Source: an uncultured Kiloniellaceae bacterium
GTDB lineage: Bacteria > Pseudomonadota > Alphaproteobacteria > Kiloniellales > Kiloniellaceae
Reading direction: 5' to 3'
Assembly: GCA_947500035.1 (NCBI GenBank)
Contig: CANMQP010000013.1
Span: forward strand, 248,001 to 312,000
DNA: 64,000 nt
Shown: positions 15,913 to 23,781 of the stretch, piece by piece
Position numbering within the stretch: the stretch's first letter is position 1
Layout: each line of letters starts with the position of its first letter
Notes under the pieces: generated by a model
Told to the model about the DNA's origin: nothing
What the model saw: the letters and a program-made list of their open reading frames with translations, nothing else
The model's database searches: none
Program-made: the position numbers and the translations under genes

Positions 15913-16764
15913 ATGGCCGAAGCAAACAGCATCCCGGACAATGGGGCCGCAGGGCAGGGCGGTGCGGCGTTTTCCGCGCCGCCTGGCGGCCACGTCGTCT
16001 CCCTGCGGCACATCTCAAAGCGCTTCTCAAACGGCACCCTCGCCCTGCAGGACATGTCCCTCGATATCGGCAAAGGGGATTTTATCAGCCTCCTGGGACC
16101 TTCCGGCTGCGGGAAGTCTACGGCTCTTCGGATCATCGCGGGCCTGGGAGATACAACAGAGGGACAGGTTCACTGGCCGGACGGCAAGCCCGAACGCGGA
16201 GACATCGGTTTCGTGTTCCAGGAACCGACCCTGATGCCATGGGCCAATGTTTTCGAGAATGTCTGGCTGCCCCGGCGCCTGGACGGCGCCTCGAAATCGA
16301 CGGTTCGCGACGAAGTCAGCGAAGCTCTGGAGATGGTTGGCCTCGGCGGCTTCGCAGCCGCCTATCCGCGCGAACTTTCAGGCGGCATGAAAATGCGCGT
16401 CTCCATTGCCCGCGCCCTGGTGACCAAGCCGAAGATCCTCCTGATGGACGAGCCCTTTGCCGCCCTGGATGAAATTACGCGTTTCAAGCTCAACGACGAT
16501 CTTCTGCACCTCTGGGAGGCGCACCACTGGACCGTAGTCTTTGTCACCCACAGCGTTTTTGAGTCGGTCTACCTCTCGAACCGCATCGTCGTAATGGCGG
16601 CGCGTCCGGGCCGGGTGGCCCAGCAACTCAGCAATGATGCGCCCCATCCCAGGGGGGATGGCTTCCGCACCTCTGAGGACTATGCCCACCTTTGCCGCAA
16701 TGCGTCGGATGCGCTGCATGCCGCCATGGATGAACACACGACCCGAGCGGAGGTCACAGCGTGA
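15913..16764 (+). CDS. ABC transporter ATP-binding protein, NitT/TauT type
   Basis: This cytoplasmic ATPase of about 283 residues has Walker A GPSGCGKST, Q-loop VFQEP, signature LSGGMKMR, Walker B ILLMDEPFAALDE and switch histidine VTHS. I prefer the ATG at 15913, with GGTGG upstream; a GTG at 15904 is in frame. The C-terminal tail past the H-loop has the usual short regulatory region. Its stop overlaps the permease start by four bases. Confidence 0.93.
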   Translation: MAEANSIPDNGAAGQGGAAFSAPPGGHVVSLRHISKRFSNGTLALQDMSLDIGKGDFISLLGPSGCGKSTALRIIAGLGDTTEGQVHWPDGKPERGDIGFVFQEPTLMPWANVFENVWLPRRLDGASKSTVRDEVSEALEMVGLGGFAAAYPRELSGGMKMRVSIARALVTKPKILLMDEPFAALDEITRFKLNDDLLHLWEAHHWTVVFVTHSVFESVYLSNRIVVMAARPGRVAQQLSNDAPHPRGDGFRTSEDYAHLCRNASDALHAAMDEHTTRAEVTA

Positions 16765-17696
16765 ACGTTTCACCCACCGACCCGGCCGGTGGTACCGGCC
16801 CCAAACCAGCCGAAGCAGTAAGCTCAGGATCAAGTAAAGCCGGGAACATGACCAGCGCCCTCGAAGAGACCGTCGTAAAATCCGGCCCCGATTTGAGAGC
16901 CGCCGCAGAGCGCCGGGACCGCTTGCTGCGGATTATCCTCCCGGTGGTTATCCTGACGAGCGCCATTCTCGGCTGGGAAGCCCTCGTGCGGATACAAGAA
17001 ATTCCGCATTACATTCTGCCCGCGCCAAGCCTGATCATGGAGACACTGGTCAAGGACTGGGCGGTCCTCTCCACCTCGCTGATCACAACCCTGCAAATCA
17101 CCTTTGCCGCGCTGGCCGTCGCGGTGGCGGGCGGTGTCGGACTGGCGGTACTTTTCACTCAGTCGAAATGGGTGGAAATCAGTTTCTTTCCTTTCGCTGT
17201 CATCCTGCAGGTTACGCCGATTATCGCCATCGCGCCGCTGATCCTGATCTATGTGGACAGCATTCCGGTCGCCCTATTGATCTGTGCCTGGATCGTCGCC
17301 TTTTTTCCGATCCTCTCGAACACGACCCTGGGTCTGAACTCAGCCGATCACAATCTGCGTAATCTATTCCAGCTCTACGGCGCCTCGCGCTGGCAGACGC
17401 TTTGGCACCTGCAGCTTCCCGCCGCCATGCCCTACTTCCTGGGTGGACTGAAGATCGCCGGCGGATTGGCCCTGATCGGTGCGATCGTCGCGGAATTCGC
17501 CGCGGGCTCGGCAGGGCGCGGCGCGGGACTGGCCTACCGTATTCTGGAATCCGGTTACCGCCTCAACATTCCACGCATGTTCGCCGCACTGCTGCTGATC
17601 TCCGTAACCGGTATTCTGATTTTTCTGACCTTCAGCCTGCTTTCCCATCTGATGCTGAGAAAGTGGCACGAAAGCGCCATAAAGCGGGAGAACTGA
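16761..17696 (+). CDS. ABC transporter permease, NitT/TauT type
   Basis: This is an inner-membrane permease of 311 residues with a soluble N-terminal extension of about 50 residues, then about six helices. The ATPase-contact EAA loop lies near residues 190-220 (LFQLYGASRWQTLWHLQLPAAMPYFLGGLKI). The start is the GTG overlapping the ATPase stop, and a later ATG at 16848 would drop most of the extension. Its stop shares one base with the next gene's start codon. Confidence 0.92.
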   Translation: MNVSPTDPAGGTGPKPAEAVSSGSSKAGNMTSALEETVVKSGPDLRAAAERRDRLLRIILPVVILTSAILGWEALVRIQEIPHYILPAPSLIMETLVKDWAVLSTSLITTLQITFAALAVAVAGGVGLAVLFTQSKWVEISFFPFAVILQVTPIIAIAPLILIYVDSIPVALLICAWIVAFFPILSNTTLGLNSADHNLRNLFQLYGASRWQTLWHLQLPAAMPYFLGGLKIAGGLALIGAIVAEFAAGSAGRGAGLAYRILESGYRLNIPRMFAALLLISVTGILIFLTFSLLSHLMLRKWHESAIKREN

Positions 17697-19030
17697 TGAT
17701 GAGCGAGATGGCTGAGCAACAGCAGACCTGGATTACCAATGCAAAGCTGCCAGTCGCCCTGCTAGAGCCGGACACGGACCTCGACCTTCAAAGCGCCGAC
17801 CCTGAAGGACTGATCTCAGCGGATATCCGCATCGAAGGATCGCGTATTGCCGAAATCACACCCCCGGCACATCGGCAGGGGAAAGGGCAAACCGACCAGC
17901 GCGACGGGATGATCCTGCCCTGCTTCGTGGACATGCACACCCATATCGACAAAGGTCATATCTGGCCGCGCAAACCCAATCCCGACGGCACTTTCGACGG
18001 CGCACTCTCCGCCGTCCTCGAAGACCGTGAAGTCCATTGGGGCGAAGCGGACGTCCGTCAGCGCATGGATTTCTCGCTGCGCTGCGCCTACGCCCATGGA
18101 ACCGCGGCGTTGCGCACTCATCTGGACTCCTCGGATCCGCAGCACAAGATTTCCTGGCCGCTCTTTGCCGAAATGCGTGAGGAGTGGGCGGGCCGGATCG
18201 ACCTGCAGGCGGCCTCGATCCTGGGCATTGACCGCTTCCTCGAAGGCTTCGGGCCCGAGCTCGCCGATCAGGTCGCGGCCTGCGGCGGTATTCTGGGGGC
18301 TGTCACCTTCATGATGCCCGGCCTCGACGAAGCCCTGGATATCATCTTTCAGCTGGCCGCAGAGCGGGGGCTCGACCTCGACTTTCACAGTGATGAGAGC
18401 CTGGACCCGGAATCCCGGAGTCTGCGGCATGTCGCCGAAGCCGCGATTCGCAACGATTTCGCCGGGCGTATCGTCTGCGGCCACTGCTGCTCGTTAGCCT
18501 ACCAGCCGCCCGAAGAGGCCGAAGCCTGCCTGGACCTCCTGCTGGAAGCCAAGATCGCGATCGTCTCCCTGCCCATGTGCAACATGTACCTGCAGGATCG
18601 TGCCGAGCAGCGTACCCCGCATGCGCGCGGTGTCACCCTGCTGCGCGAGATGCGGAACTGGGGCATCCCGGTGGCCGTTGCCTCGGACAATACACGGGAC
18701 CCCTTTTACGGATACGGCGATCTGGACGGACTGGAAGTCCTGCGCGAAGCCGTGCGGATCCTGCAGCTTGATTGCCCGCTGCGCGAGTGGGTCTCGGTCA
18801 TGACCCGCTGGCCCGCGGATATCATCGGCAGGCCTGATCTCGGGCGGCTGGCGGTCGGGGGCCCAGCGGATCTGCTGCTGTTCGACGGACGCAACTATTC
18901 GGAGCTGCTGTCCCGCCCGGAGAGCGGGCGGCGGGTGATCCGAAGCGGCCGCATCATTGACAGCAGCTTGCCGGACTACCGGGAACTGGACGATCTGATG
19001 TCCAGCAGGTCACTTGAGGGAGCGGCATGA
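17696..19030 (+). CDS. Cytosine-deaminase-like amidohydrolase
   Basis: This 444-residue amidohydrolase of the CodA/N-isopropylammelide group has metal ligands in DMHTHIDKGHIW (near residue 79), ALRTHLDSS, DFHSDES, GHCCSLA and VASDNTRDPFYGYGDLD, the last being the conserved aspartate region of cytosine deaminases. These enzymes remove exocyclic amino groups from pyrimidines, creatinine or triazines. The start is ATG at 17696 (or 17699) with GGGAG upstream, touching the permease stop. It forms an operon with the creatininase and ABC genes and overlaps the next gene by four bases. Substrate unknown. Confidence 0.88.
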   Translation: MMSEMAEQQQTWITNAKLPVALLEPDTDLDLQSADPEGLISADIRIEGSRIAEITPPAHRQGKGQTDQRDGMILPCFVDMHTHIDKGHIWPRKPNPDGTFDGALSAVLEDREVHWGEADVRQRMDFSLRCAYAHGTAALRTHLDSSDPQHKISWPLFAEMREEWAGRIDLQAASILGIDRFLEGFGPELADQVAACGGILGAVTFMMPGLDEALDIIFQLAAERGLDLDFHSDESLDPESRSLRHVAEAAIRNDFAGRIVCGHCCSLAYQPPEEAEACLDLLLEAKIAIVSLPMCNMYLQDRAEQRTPHARGVTLLREMRNWGIPVAVASDNTRDPFYGYGDLDGLEVLREAVRILQLDCPLREWVSVMTRWPADIIGRPDLGRLAVGGPADLLLFDGRNYSELLSRPESGRRVIRSGRIIDSSLPDYRELDDLMSSRSLEGAA

Positions 19031-20463
19031 GTCAGTACGATATTTCCGCGTTGAAGCAGGAACTCGCCGGTCTCGCGATGGTAGACGATCCGCGCCTGGT
19101 GCGTCAGAAAAGCCGCGACTTCTTTTGGTATTCGCCGGTGCTGAAACGCCAGTTGGATCATGTTTCGGGCGATCTTGTGGTCACGCCCCGGAACGAAGAC
19201 GAAGTCATCCGGGTCCTCAAGGCCTGCCATGCCCAAGGTGTGCCCGTGACCCCGCGCGGCGCGGGCACCGGCAACTATGGCCAGGCCATGCCCTTATCCG
19301 GTGGTGTCGTCCTCAATCTCGCGGAGATGACCGCCGTGCGCGAAATCGGCGAAGGCCGCGTGATCACCGAGCCTGGGGCGATCATTGCCAAGATCGACGA
19401 AGAAACCCGCGCCCACAGCCGCCAGGAAATGCGGATGTTTCCCTCGACCTACCGTACTGCGTCGATTGGTGGATTTATCGGCGGCGGTTCCGGCGGGGTC
19501 GGCTCCATCACCTGGGGCGGACTGCGCGATTTCGGCAATGTTCTGCGCCTGCGGATCGTCACCATGGAGGCCGAGCCGAGGCAGCTGGAGTTGACCGGTG
19601 AAGACCTGCATAAGGTCATGCACGCCTACGGCACCAACGGCATTATCACCGAGGTTGAGGCCCCGCTTGCCCCCGCCTATGACTGGACCGAGGTCATTGT
19701 AGGTTTCGATGACTTCATGACCGGCGCGCGCTATGCCAACGACCTCGCACGCCAGGACGGGATCCTGAAAAAGCTGATCACGCCCATCGCCGCGCCGATC
19801 CCCCACGACTATCTGAGCCGTGACCATAGCTTTACCCGCCGCGATCAATCCGTCGTGCTGCTGATGATCGCACCCCATGCCATGGATGCCTTTTTGACGT
19901 TCCATCAACGCGCGACCGGAAACGCGGCAGGCGGCGGCAAAAGCGAGATCCTGTATCGTTCGGATAAAGCGACGGAGGAAGAGCGCAAAAACCTTCCGCC
20001 GGTTTACGAACTGGCCTGGAATCACACGACGCTCTGCGCCCGCAGGCTCGAGAGAGACATCACCTATCTTCAGGTGCTCTATCCCTTCCCCGGTCAACTT
20101 GAACTGATCGAAAAGATCCACAAGCGCTTTGGCGACGAGGTGCCGGCGCACTTGGAATTTGTGCGCTTCGACGGCGACATTACATGTTTCGGCCTCCCGC
20201 TGGTCCGCTTTTCGGACGAAAAACGTCTGGAAGAAATCATGGCCATTCACGAGGACATGGGCGCGCCGATCTTTAACCCGCACCGCTTTACGCTCGAAGA
20301 GGGCGGTATGAAGCAAACCGACGCCGTGCAATTGGCGTTCAAGCGCGAAGCCGACCCGCAGGGCCTTCTCAATCCCGGGAAAATGATTGCCTGGGACGAC
20401 CCCGAGTTCGACTACAGCAGCCAGAAGACCTATCTCTTTCCCGGCATGCAAAGCGCTGAGTAG
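19027..20463 (+). CDS. FAD-binding oxidoreductase, GlcD/VAO family
   Basis: This 478-residue flavoprotein has a PCMH-type FAD domain in its first ~220 residues: LDHVSGDLVVTPRNEDEV, PRGAGTGNYGQAMP, ITEPGA, and the pyrophosphate loop TASIGGFIGGGSGGVGS near 148-164. The C-terminal half resembles the substrate cap of D-2-hydroxyacid dehydrogenases, ending LLNPGKM. It lies in the middle of the operon and may oxidise a hydroxy or ring intermediate. No signal peptide. Electron acceptor unknown; the flavodoxin-fold proteins downstream are candidates for related redox steps. Confidence 0.88.
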   Translation: MSQYDISALKQELAGLAMVDDPRLVRQKSRDFFWYSPVLKRQLDHVSGDLVVTPRNEDEVIRVLKACHAQGVPVTPRGAGTGNYGQAMPLSGGVVLNLAEMTAVREIGEGRVITEPGAIIAKIDEETRAHSRQEMRMFPSTYRTASIGGFIGGGSGGVGSITWGGLRDFGNVLRLRIVTMEAEPRQLELTGEDLHKVMHAYGTNGIITEVEAPLAPAYDWTEVIVGFDDFMTGARYANDLARQDGILKKLITPIAAPIPHDYLSRDHSFTRRDQSVVLLMIAPHAMDAFLTFHQRATGNAAGGGKSEILYRSDKATEEERKNLPPVYELAWNHTTLCARRLERDITYLQVLYPFPGQLELIEKIHKRFGDEVPAHLEFVRFDGDITCFGLPLVRFSDEKRLEEIMAIHEDMGAPIFNPHRFTLEEGGMKQTDAVQLAFKREADPQGLLNPGKMIAWDDPEFDYSSQKTYLFPGMQSAE

Positions 20464-20471
20464 GCCGGGAA

Positions 20472-21053
20472 ATGCGCGTCCTGGTCCTTTTCGCACATCC
20501 CGTCGAAACCTCATTCCAGGCCGCCCTTCACAGCCGTGTCGTTGAAACCCTCGCATCGGGCGGGCACGAAGTGGATGATTGTGACCTCTACGCCGAGGGC
20601 TTCGATCCCCGCTTGACGCGCGCAGAGCGTCTGGCCTACCACGACCTGGCGGCAGACCGCTCCCCAGTGCAGGACTACATCGACCGCCTTCAGGCGGCGC
20701 AGGCTCTGGTACTGGTGTTTCCCGTCTGGAATTTCGGTTATCCGGCAATCCTGAAAGGCTTTTTCGATCGTGTTTTCCTGCCGGGAGTCTCCTTTCGCAT
20801 GGAAAACGGCAAGGTCAGACCGTCCCTGGGTAATCTCAAACGCACGGCGGCAGTCGTGACCTATGGCGGCAGTCGCATCCGGGCGTTTTTGCTCGGTGAT
20901 GCGCCCCGGAAACAGGTAACCCGTGTACTGCGGGCGCAAACTTTGGGCGCTCCACAGGATTATCTGGCACTCTATGACCTTAACCGCGCAAGCGCAGATA
21001 AGCGGGCCGCGTTCTTGCAGCATATTCAAAGCGTGATGGAAAATTTTAAGTGA
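20472..21053 (+). CDS. NAD(P)H dehydrogenase (quinone)-like flavodoxin-fold protein 1
   Basis: This 193-residue protein of the NQO1/MdaB/KefF type begins with MRVLVLFAHPVETSF (flavin phosphate loop). It has DLYAEGFDP near 37-45, and LVLVFPVWNFGYPAILKGFFDRVFLPG near 77-103, the classical FMN/FAD site. It is a clear paralogue of the next gene, with the same length and the same landmarks, so the pair arose by tandem duplication. Likely a cytosolic two-electron quinone or nitro/azo reductase. Confidence 0.88.
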   Translation: MRVLVLFAHPVETSFQAALHSRVVETLASGGHEVDDCDLYAEGFDPRLTRAERLAYHDLAADRSPVQDYIDRLQAAQALVLVFPVWNFGYPAILKGFFDRVFLPGVSFRMENGKVRPSLGNLKRTAAVVTYGGSRIRAFLLGDAPRKQVTRVLRAQTLGAPQDYLALYDLNRASADKRAAFLQHIQSVMENFK

Positions 21054-21640
21054 GAATTTTACTCGTCTACAGTCACCCGGTTCCGGAGAGCTTCAACGCG
21101 GCGGTGCGGGATACAGCCGTGGAAACCCTGAACCAGGGCGGACACGATGTGAAGCTGCTCGATCTCTATGCGGCAGGCTTCGATCCGGTGATGCGTATGC
21201 AGGAGCGGCGCGATTACCACACCAGGGATCTCAACGAGGACCCGGTCAAGGATCACATCGAGCTGCTGAGATGGGCCGAGGGCTTGCTGTTCGTCTATCC
21301 GACCTGGTGGTACGGTTTACCGGCGATGCTGAAAGGCTGGCTGGACCGGGTCTGGGTGCCCCACGTCACCTTTACGATGCCCGAGGGTAATCAGCCGATC
21401 CGCCCGCTCATGACCCACATTCGCTTTCTTGGCGCGGTAACGACCTGCGGCGCTCCCTGGTGGTGGAGCAAGGTCGTTGGCGAACCGGGACGCCGGACAA
21501 TCCTGCGGGGCATCGGCGCCCTCTGCGCGAAACGCTGCCAGAAGCTCTGGCTGGCGCACTACAAAATGGATGCTTCGACAGACAGCAGCCGGAGGCTCTT
21601 TCTCGAACGGCTGCAACACAAGCTCAGGCGGATCCACTAG
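21050..21640 (+). CDS. NAD(P)H dehydrogenase (quinone)-like flavodoxin-fold protein 2
   Basis: This 196-residue paralogue of the preceding gene starts at a GTG that overlaps its stop by four bases. It has MRILLVYSHPVPESF, LLDLYAAGFDP and LLFVYPTWWYGLPAMLKGWLDRVWVPH. Aromatic residues around the active-site loop differ from the first copy (WWYG against WNFG), which suggests different substrates or a heterodimer. Last gene of the plus-strand operon. A 13-bp tandem repeat follows 16 bases after the stop. Confidence 0.88.
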   Translation: MRILLVYSHPVPESFNAAVRDTAVETLNQGGHDVKLLDLYAAGFDPVMRMQERRDYHTRDLNEDPVKDHIELLRWAEGLLFVYPTWWYGLPAMLKGWLDRVWVPHVTFTMPEGNQPIRPLMTHIRFLGAVTTCGAPWWWSKVVGEPGRRTILRGIGALCAKRCQKLWLAHYKMDASTDSSRRLFLERLQHKLRRIH

Positions 21641-21655
21641 AAGGTCCGGAACGCC

Positions 21656-21720
21656 AGAGATCTGCGCTAGAGATCTGCGCTAGAGATCTGCGCTAGAGAT
21701 CTGCGCTTGAGATTTGCACC
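21656..21720. repeat. 13-bp tandem repeat, four perfect units plus one degenerate
   Basis: The unit AGAGATCTGCGCT occurs at 21656-21668, 21669-21681, 21682-21694 and 21695-21707. A decayed fifth unit, TGAGATTTGCACC, follows at 21708-21720. It lies between the end of a catabolic operon and the convergent XRE gene. The unit length does not suit a CRISPR array. It is likely a slippage-prone spacer or protein-binding array. Confidence 0.85.
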
Positions 21721-21857
21721 GGAGTGCGATCGCTCCTGGTTCTCAAGGACAAGCAGGAGCATCGCTCTCTCAGATCAACACAAGGGTCGTCAGATCGACG
21801 CAAGGGGCTGGTTCTGCTTCAGACGACCTTCATCGAAGAACAACCAGCCTCTTTGCC

Positions 21858-22235
21858 TCAACCGTCTGCAAGAGTCCGGCAAAGCTGACGCAGAGCAAGC
21901 TGATGCTTGGCATTCTCGATCCGGGAAAAATTCCGCACGAGATCCATGTGGTGCCGCTTCGGGCCGGTCTCATCGGCTTCGACGCCCTGCTCGATGCCCT
22001 CGTAGAAATAGCTGACCGGAACGCCCATGACGCGGGCAATCTCGAACAGCCGGCCTGCGGTCACACGGTTGGTGCCACGCTCATACTTCTGGGCCTGCTG
22101 ATAGGTCACTTTGATGCGCTGAGCCAGCATCTGCTGGGTAAAGCCAAGAGCAATACGCCGTTCGCGGATCCTGTTCGCGACATACTTGTCGACCTGCTGG
22201 TTGCTGGGCTCGGAGGCCGGTGATTCCTGATACAT
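21858..22235 (-). CDS. XRE-family DNA-binding regulator
   Basis: This protein of about 125 residues starts at the ATG at 22235, with AAGGA seven to eight bases upstream; longer in-frame extensions lack a ribosome site. An HTH of the Cro/CI type spans about residues 18-75 (RIRERRIALGFTQQMLAQRIKV, TYQQAQKYERGTNRVTAGRLFEIARVMGV), followed by VSYFYEG and a short acidic tail. It resembles the short XRE regulators common in alphaproteobacteria. It follows the degenerate receiver gene on the same strand with 79 bases between them, so the two may be cotranscribed. Confidence 0.88.
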   Translation of the reverse strand: MYQESPASEPSNQQVDKYVANRIRERRIALGFTQQMLAQRIKVTYQQAQKYERGTNRVTAGRLFEIARVMGVPVSYFYEGIEQGVEADETGPKRHHMDLVRNFSRIENAKHQLALRQLCRTLADG

Positions 22236-22314
22236 TTTTTGGTCCTTCTGATCTCTCACACTCGGTTTAATTGGTCGGCCGGGCCATCGCATCGACCCGC
22301 GGTTCAGCGAGGCC

Positions 22315-22779
22315 TCAACAGCCTCTTGGGTCGGCGTCGCGAGCAGCCAACCGACGGGACAGCAAAGAGCTGACATCTGCTTTGCTTATGGGTTCAACCA
22401 TGACGTCAACATCCAAACCTACTTTCGCGGATGCGAACTCACGGGCCGCACCTAGGAAAAAACTCTCCTTGCTCGACGTCAGGACAACGTGCGCACTCGA
22501 ATCACGAGCATCCAGCCAGTTGACCAACTCAAACCCGTCCATGCCTTGCGAAAAGAAGTCATAGACAATGACCGAAGGTGCGAAGCGTTCGTAAATCCGC
22601 AGAAACTCGCGGGTACTCGATGTCACCTCCACCTGATAGCCAAGGGCTTCGCCAACCTCGCGTGTTAGCTTTAGAAAGGAACAAGCCCCATCAAGCACCA
22701 GAAGTCTGCGGCCCAGATCACCCTTCTCCGGAGCGGCGCCGCCGTCCGTTGAATTGCCTGGGTTCGAGTGTGCAAACAT
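22315..22779 (-). CDS. Degenerate response-regulator receiver-domain protein
   Basis: This protein of about 154 residues starts at the ATG at 22779, with GAGGA upstream. The receiver fold spans about 24-145. The phosphoacceptor aspartate D74 is kept (VIVYDFFSQGMDGFELVNWL), but the acidic pair is reduced to one aspartate (LLVLDGACS) and the conserved lysine is replaced (MVEP in place of a K-P motif). Phosphorylation chemistry is therefore doubtful and it may work by protein contact. No output domain. Adjacent to an XRE regulator and divergent from a MarR regulator. Confidence 0.75.
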   Translation of the reverse strand: MFAHSNPGNSTDGGAAPEKGDLGRRLLVLDGACSFLKLTREVGEALGYQVEVTSSTREFLRIYERFAPSVIVYDFFSQGMDGFELVNWLDARDSSAHVVLTSSKESFFLGAAREFASAKVGLDVDVMVEPISKADVSSLLSRRLAARDADPRGC

Positions 22780-22795
22780 TCCAGTGGTCCTCAAG

Positions 22796-22870
22796 TTGTT
22801 TGTTGCTAATAGCAAAGATAGGTTTTACGTGTGCTCGCGTCAATAGATTTGTTGCTATTAACAACGACAA
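22796..22870. promoter_or_regulatory. Paired operator-like motifs between receiver and MarR genes
   Basis: TTTGTTGCTA occurs at 22799-22808 and at 22848-22857, 49 bp apart. Each is part of a dyad: TTGCTAATAGCAA at 22804-22816 and GTTGCTATTAACAAC at 22851-22865. The spacing between the divergent receiver and MarR genes fits MarR autoregulation and joint control. Confidence 0.5.
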
Positions 22871-22902
22871 TTAGTATGGTTTTTCTATGAGGGAAAATAC
22901 CT

Positions 22903-23322
22903 ATGCTCAATCCAAGTAGGGCCGATATGGGTCTTTCGCTGCTTCTCGAGCAGACGGCGCGGTCGATTTACGACAAGCGTGGACCTACCGATATTCACCC
23001 GGGTCAGTGGTCAGCCTTGCGCTATTTTGCCCGCGCCAACCGAAAAGCACGCACGGTCGCGGGGCTGGCAACATTCCTTGGCGTAACCCGCGGCCCTGCG
23101 TCGCGCGCAGCAAACAGTCTGGTCAAACAGGATTTTCTGCAGTCAGAAATTAATCCGCAGGATGGCCGCTCGCCACTTTTCACCGTGACCGAGAAAGGTC
23201 AGGACGCCTTAAAACATGATCCTATTATCCGACTCGCCCGGGCGATCTCCGATCTGAAAAAAGAACAGAGATCAGACCTGGCGGAAAGTCTGGAGCAACT
23301 CTACAGCTCATTGAACGAGTAA
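22903..23322 (+). CDS. MarR-family winged-helix regulator
   Basis: This 139-residue protein has a MarR fold: WSALRYFARAN, then the recognition region VAGLATFLGVTRGPASRAANSLVKQDFLQ and the wing NPQDGRSPLFTVTEKGQDAL. The start at 22903 has GAGGG ten bases upstream. It diverges from the receiver/XRE pair over a region with two similar dyads. The regulated target is probably its own divergent promoter; the effector is unknown. Confidence 0.88.
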   Translation: MLNPSRADMGLSLLLEQTARSIYDKRGPTDIHPGQWSALRYFARANRKARTVAGLATFLGVTRGPASRAANSLVKQDFLQSEINPQDGRSPLFTVTEKGQDALKHDPIIRLARAISDLKKEQRSDLAESLEQLYSSLNE

Positions 23323-23781
23323 GGCCCGTTTCTCAGACATCGTTGTTACCTTCTAACTGCCTCCCGCCGTTACCGGCCCCTGTCCCGCTATAAAAATCCG
23401 CACTGAAGTCCAGTGATCCTCGCATCCGGCCGATGGTCTCGGCCCGGAAAACGCTTCAAGCTTGAAACTCTCAATTCCTGAATGAAGATTACTGGCAGTT
23501 CTGATGCCGCAGCCGGTCTAGGCGTTGGGGCTGCCGGGTTGGGGATCTTTCAGATCGGCGCTCCGTCGGGTCAGGGTGGGCAGCGGCCTGCGTGTCCGCG
23601 CAGCGCCGCAATCCGGCCCCGGACCGCCATTAGCCCGGAGCAACCGGAACACACACCTCAACAGCGGCATGGACAACGCAGTTCCTGGCACCATAAAATT
23701 GCATAGATATGGCCCGGCAAAGAATTTTGGACAGACAAACCCGCCGATCACGGGTTTTGCGCTGACTGTTTTGGAAGCATC
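23323..23781. other. 459-bp region without a supported gene
   Basis: Short frames exist on both strands here, for example 23482-23706 plus. Their translations are rich in Pro, Arg and Gly, show no family features, and lack clear ribosome-binding sites. The last ~80 bases must hold the leader of the PAS kinase. I see no convincing terminator or repeat. Confidence 0.5.

Noticed and set aside
19294-20748. 484-codon minus-strand open frame opposite the FAD oxidoreductase
   Set aside because: Shadow frame of a well-supported gene; no domain features, no ribosome-binding site, and it crosses two plus-strand genes.
21656-21720. CRISPR-like array
   Set aside because: Units are 13 bp and contiguous with no spacers, and no cas genes are present.
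23482-23706. 74-codon frame in the gap before the PAS kinase
   Set aside because: Proline- and arginine-rich translation without family features or a ribosome-binding site.
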